Below, piece by piece: positions 61,592 through 64,000 of a stretch of 64,000 nt of DNA (the first letter of the stretch is position 1; every line of letters starts with the position of its first letter). A program made the position numbers and the translations under genes. The notes under the pieces are model-generated. The model was not told where the DNA came from. It made no database searches and saw nothing but the letters and a program-made list of their open reading frames with translations. Origin of the DNA: Rhizobium sp. AC27/96 (GTDB lineage Bacteria > Pseudomonadota > Alphaproteobacteria > Rhizobiales > Rhizobiaceae); the NCBI RefSeq assembly GCF_001692325.1, contig NZ_LXKN01000016.1, positions 36,592-100,591 of the forward strand. The letters are read 5' to 3'.

Positions 61592-62250
61592 TTACGCCTC
61601 CAGATTCTTGCCGACGAGGCGGACAAGGAAGATCGCGACGATATTGGCGAGGATGACAGCGACGATACCGCCTGCCGAAGCACCGCCGATATCGAACTGC
61701 AGAAGCGCCTGCACATAGACAAGATAGGTCAAGTTGGTGCTCTGCGTGCCGGGACCGCCATTGGTGGTGACCAGGATTTCGGCGAAGACCGACAGCAGGA
61801 AGATCGTCTGGATCAGGATGACCACGGTGATGGCGCGGGCCATGTGCGGCAGCACGATATAGATGAATTTCGAGACAACGCCGGCGCCGTCCATCTCGGC
61901 GGCTTCCTGCTGCTCTTCGTCGAGCGACTGCAAGGCCGTCAGCATGATCAGCGTCGCGAAGGGCAGCCACTGCCAGGCAACGATCAGGATGATCGAGAAC
62001 AGCGGCGCATTCGCCAGCCAGTCATAGGGCTGCAATCCGAGCGCCTTGGCGAGATGCGCGAAGAGCCCGTTGACCGGGTTCATGAACATGTTCTTCCAGA
62101 CAAGCGCAGCGACCGTCGGCATGACGAAGAACGGCGCGATCACCAGGATGCGGACGATGCCCTGCCCATAGATTATCCTGGTTCAGCAAGATCGCGAAGG
62201 CGATGCCCCCAATAACCGTGATCAACAACACACCGAGCACCATCGGCTGC
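61592..62250 (-). pseudogene. smoF: ABC transporter permease (SmoF-like), frameshifted and 5'-truncated
   Basis: The 3' part (MIAPFFVMPTVAALVWKNMF to the end, including EAA motif EAAEMDGAGVVSKFIYIVLPHM) is intact. The upstream homology (LGVLLITVIGGIAFAILLNQD) continues in another frame; the shift lies near 62165, at a point where a one-base change would restore ...YGQGIVRILVIAPFF. Homology stops near 62250, about 55 bases before an IS end. The first permease is therefore broken and the N-terminal third and any upstream binding-protein gene are missing. Confidence 0.8.
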
Positions 62251-62306
62251 AGCCCCAAGGGCGTCCGTAGGAGGAAGCAATGGAAAGAACACCCGATCGG
62301 CCCATA

Positions 62307-62377
62307 TGAACTGCCCCCACTTTCGACCGGACACTCAGCATAAGCAGGAAGGCTCAAGCACAGGCTTGAGGATATGT
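62307..62377 (+). mobile_element. Left end of an IS3-family element, interrupted
   Basis: TGAACTGCCCCC is typical of IS3-family left ends. The element continues after the inserted IS110-type element, at 63694, where its orfA starts. Confidence 0.55.
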
Positions 62378-63693
62378 GTGGACGCCTCCGGGTGCGCAAG
62401 AAGAATCTTTGTTTGACGGCGTCGAAGTTTGGTGCGGACATGTGTTCGGCTTCTTTTGCGACGAAGCACCGCCGCCAGCCAGTATGGATTACGCGAGCTC
62501 GATCCACTTCAGGCTTACGTGCTGTCAGCACTTATCCTCAATCTGGTTCTCCGAGCCCCGTTCAAACTCTTCGGCCATGCAATCCTTAGACCTTCATTGC
62601 TGCGCGGGAATTCGTCAGGGCTGGCTGCATGTAAGACCCTCCGTGCTTTAGAATTGCCCAGGCGACGCGAGCCATCTTGTTCGCTAGCGCTACGATCGCG
62701 AGCATCGGTGGCTTTCTGTGGAGGATGCTGGCAAGCCAAGCGCTTGGCTTGATCTTCCCACGCCTTACCCAAGAAACGACGGCACTGGCCCCCATGATCA
62801 GCAGACGTCTGAGCGTCCGTTCGCCCATCTTGGATATTCGTCCGAACCGCTGCTTTCCTCCGGTGGATCGCTCGAGCGGGGTTAAGCCAACCCATGCCGC
62901 GAAGTCACGTCCCTTCCGGAAAGTCGCCGGATCGGGAGCCAGGGCCGCGATTGCTGCCGCTGTCACAGGTCCGATCCCTGGCACAGAAGTCAATCGACGC
63001 GCATCAAGGTCGTCACGCGCCCGCTTTTGGATTTCCCTGTCGAACTCTGTTAGCTGAGCTTCACACGATGAGAGATGCTGCCATAGTGAACGCAGGATGC
63101 CTTGAGCTGCGGGCGGCAGATTATCATCACTCTCGATGACCTCCTGCATCTTTGCAGAAGCGGCGGCACCCTGAGAGAAGATGTAACCAAATTCCGCCAA
63201 ATGGCGTCGTATCGCATTCAGAAGCTGGGTCTTCTGGCGTACCACCAGATCTCGTGCGCGAAAGACAATACTCGCGGCCTGCGATGCCTCACTCTTCACA
63301 TGAACGAAGCGCATGTCCGGCCGCTGCGCCGCCTCCGCGATGGCCTCGGCGTCAGCAGCATCGTTCTTCTGCCTCTTCACAAACGGCTTGACGTAATCCG
63401 GAGGTATCAGAAGCACTTCATGCCCCAACTCTTGCAACTGCCGCCCCCAATAATGCGCGGTGCCGCAAGCCTCCATCGCTACCCGGCAGTGGGGAAGTGA
63501 CATCAGCAGCGTGATGAGTTGAGCTCGCCGGACCTGTCGGCGGAAAACGACATGTCCGTCTGCAGCTACGGCATGCAGTTGGAAAACATGCTTGGCGACA
63601 TCCAAGCCGATGAGAACGATCTGGGTCATTGGGTCAACCTCCTGGTGCTGGACATCCTCGATACTGCCACAAGGTGGCGAAGGAGGCGTCCAC
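62378..63693 (-). mobile_element. IS110/IS1111-like insertion sequence
   Basis: 1,316 bp bounded by a perfect 12-bp inverted repeat: GTGGACGCCTCC at 62378-62389 and GGAGGCGTCCAC at 63682-63693. Subterminal inverted repeats are typical of the IS1111 subgroup. Contains one transposase gene on the minus strand. No target duplication seen, as expected for this family. Confidence 0.75.
62586..63629 (-). CDS. IS110-family transposase
   Basis: A 347-residue DEDD transposase: N-terminal IGLDVAKHVFQLHAV (first Asp), KRQKNDAADAEAIAEA (conserved block) and the C-terminal helix-hairpin-like SVPGIGPVTAAAIAAL leading to transposase_20, with WVGLTPLERSTGGK. Start at 63629 after CAGGAGG. The frame is intact, so the element may be active. 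Confidence 0.92.
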   Translation of the reverse strand: MTQIVLIGLDVAKHVFQLHAVAADGHVVFRRQVRRAQLITLLMSLPHCRVAMEACGTAHYWGRQLQELGHEVLLIPPDYVKPFVKRQKNDAADAEAIAEAAQRPDMRFVHVKSEASQAASIVFRARDLVVRQKTQLLNAIRRHLAEFGYIFSQGAAASAKMQEVIESDDNLPPAAQGILRSLWQHLSSCEAQLTEFDREIQKRARDDLDARRLTSVPGIGPVTAAAIAALAPDPATFRKGRDFAAWVGLTPLERSTGGKQRFGRISKMGERTLRRLLIMGASAVVSWVRRGKIKPSAWLASILHRKPPMLAIVALANKMARVAWAILKHGGSYMQPALTNSRAAMKV

Positions 63694-63705
63694 TCCATCA
63701 GGCTT

Positions 63706-64000
63706 ATGTCTAACGAGTTTCGACAGGTTGATCTGATGATCGGTGACGTCCGGCGGCGACGCTGGACAACCGAACGCAAACTGCAGATCATCGAGGAAAG
63801 CTATGCCGCCGGGGAGACCGTTTCCTCCGCGGCGCGGCGGCATGGAGTTGCGCCAAATCTTCTGTATCGCTGGCGCAGGCTCCTGAGCGAGGGAGGTGCG
63901 ATGGCCGTGGATTCTGACGAGCCAGTGATCGGCAATTCCGAGGTGAAGAAGCTGGAAGATCGAGTGCGCGAGCTTGAGCGTATCCTCGGGCGCAAGACGT
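63706..64000 (+). CDS. IS3-family OrfA transposase subunit (3' end outside window)
   Basis: At least 98 residues, open at the window end. RRRRWTTERKLQIIEESYAAG, then a helix-turn-helix (VSSAARRHGVAPNLLYRWRR), then a leucine-zipper lead (SEVKKLEDRVRELERILGRKT) as in IS2/IS3-type OrfA. It would normally be followed by orfB. The IS110-type element is inserted 12 bases upstream of its start, between the left end and orfA. Confidence 0.85.
   Translation, partial: MSNEFRQVDLMIGDVRRRRWTTERKLQIIEESYAAGETVSSAARRHGVAPNLLYRWRRLLSEGGAMAVDSDEPVIGNSEVKKLEDRVRELERILGRKT

Overview
The window looks like one face of a large repABC plasmid from an alphaproteobacterium of the Rhizobiales (Rhizobium, Agrobacterium or Ensifer type). 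The evidence is a repABC partition and replication operon with its antisense RNA and GTT-N10-AAC parS-type sites, SyrB-like proteins, an RcgA/RcgR-like gene pair, a sorbitol-type ABC operon, and high-GC coding sequence throughout. No chromosomal housekeeping genes or rRNA/tRNA genes were seen.

Layout. (1) 1-4,800: repA (cut by the window edge), repB, antisense ctRNA, repC, three parS-like palindromes, then a non-coding stretch with the ends of an IS21-like element that has lost its transposase. (2) 4,793-9,115, minus strand: a compact three-gene operon of a winged-helix protein, a KGGxGR-type ParA-like ATPase with a long repeat-rich C-terminus, and a nitrilase-fold enzyme with an intact Glu-Lys-Cys triad. 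This is my best candidate for an undescribed, possibly conflict-related system. (3) 9,277-11,372: two SyrB-like coiled-coil proteins and a TauE/SafE transporter. (4) 11,733-27,391: a plasmid 'accessory backbone' of a large ParB-like protein, DUF932, DUF6117-like, a giant methyltransferase-helicase of the Strawberry-notch type, a Toprim protein, DUF2493, a Phd/PemK-like toxin-antitoxin pair, DUF736, HU and WGR proteins. Terminator-like CCCGG-loop-CCGGG hairpins sit just ahead of several of these genes.

(5) 27,400-28,620: a highly structured non-coding region with nested inverted repeats and about 51 ungapped degenerate octamers, followed by a hairpin that could belong to an oriT. (6) 28,862-54,829: the conjugation region. 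A VirB1-B11/VirD4 type IV secretion operon runs on the plus strand. It is followed by a two-gene minus operon, a lone XRE regulator, a six-gene minus operon of secreted proteins (three of them SNase-like), and a plus-strand relaxosome operon with a VirC1-like ParA, a VirC2-like protein, a VirD1-like protein and a MOBP-type relaxase. A palindromic box overlapping a -10 hexamer (TTATAC-N4-GTATAA) occurs at five promoter positions in this region and suggests one shared regulon.

(7) 54,891-58,472: a HAD-like protein with an altered nucleophile motif, and an RcgR-like alpha/beta hydrolase with an RcgA-like membrane protein. (8) 58,970-62,250, minus strand: a smoS-smoK-smoG polyol uptake operon whose first gene, smoF, is frameshifted and truncated. 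(9) 62,307-64,000: an IS3-like element interrupted by an IS110/IS1111-like element, running off the window end.

Taken together, repABC gives replication and segregation, region 6 encodes self-transfer, and the rest is cargo plus plasmid-fitness functions. Functions come from motif recognition by eye; no database search was run.
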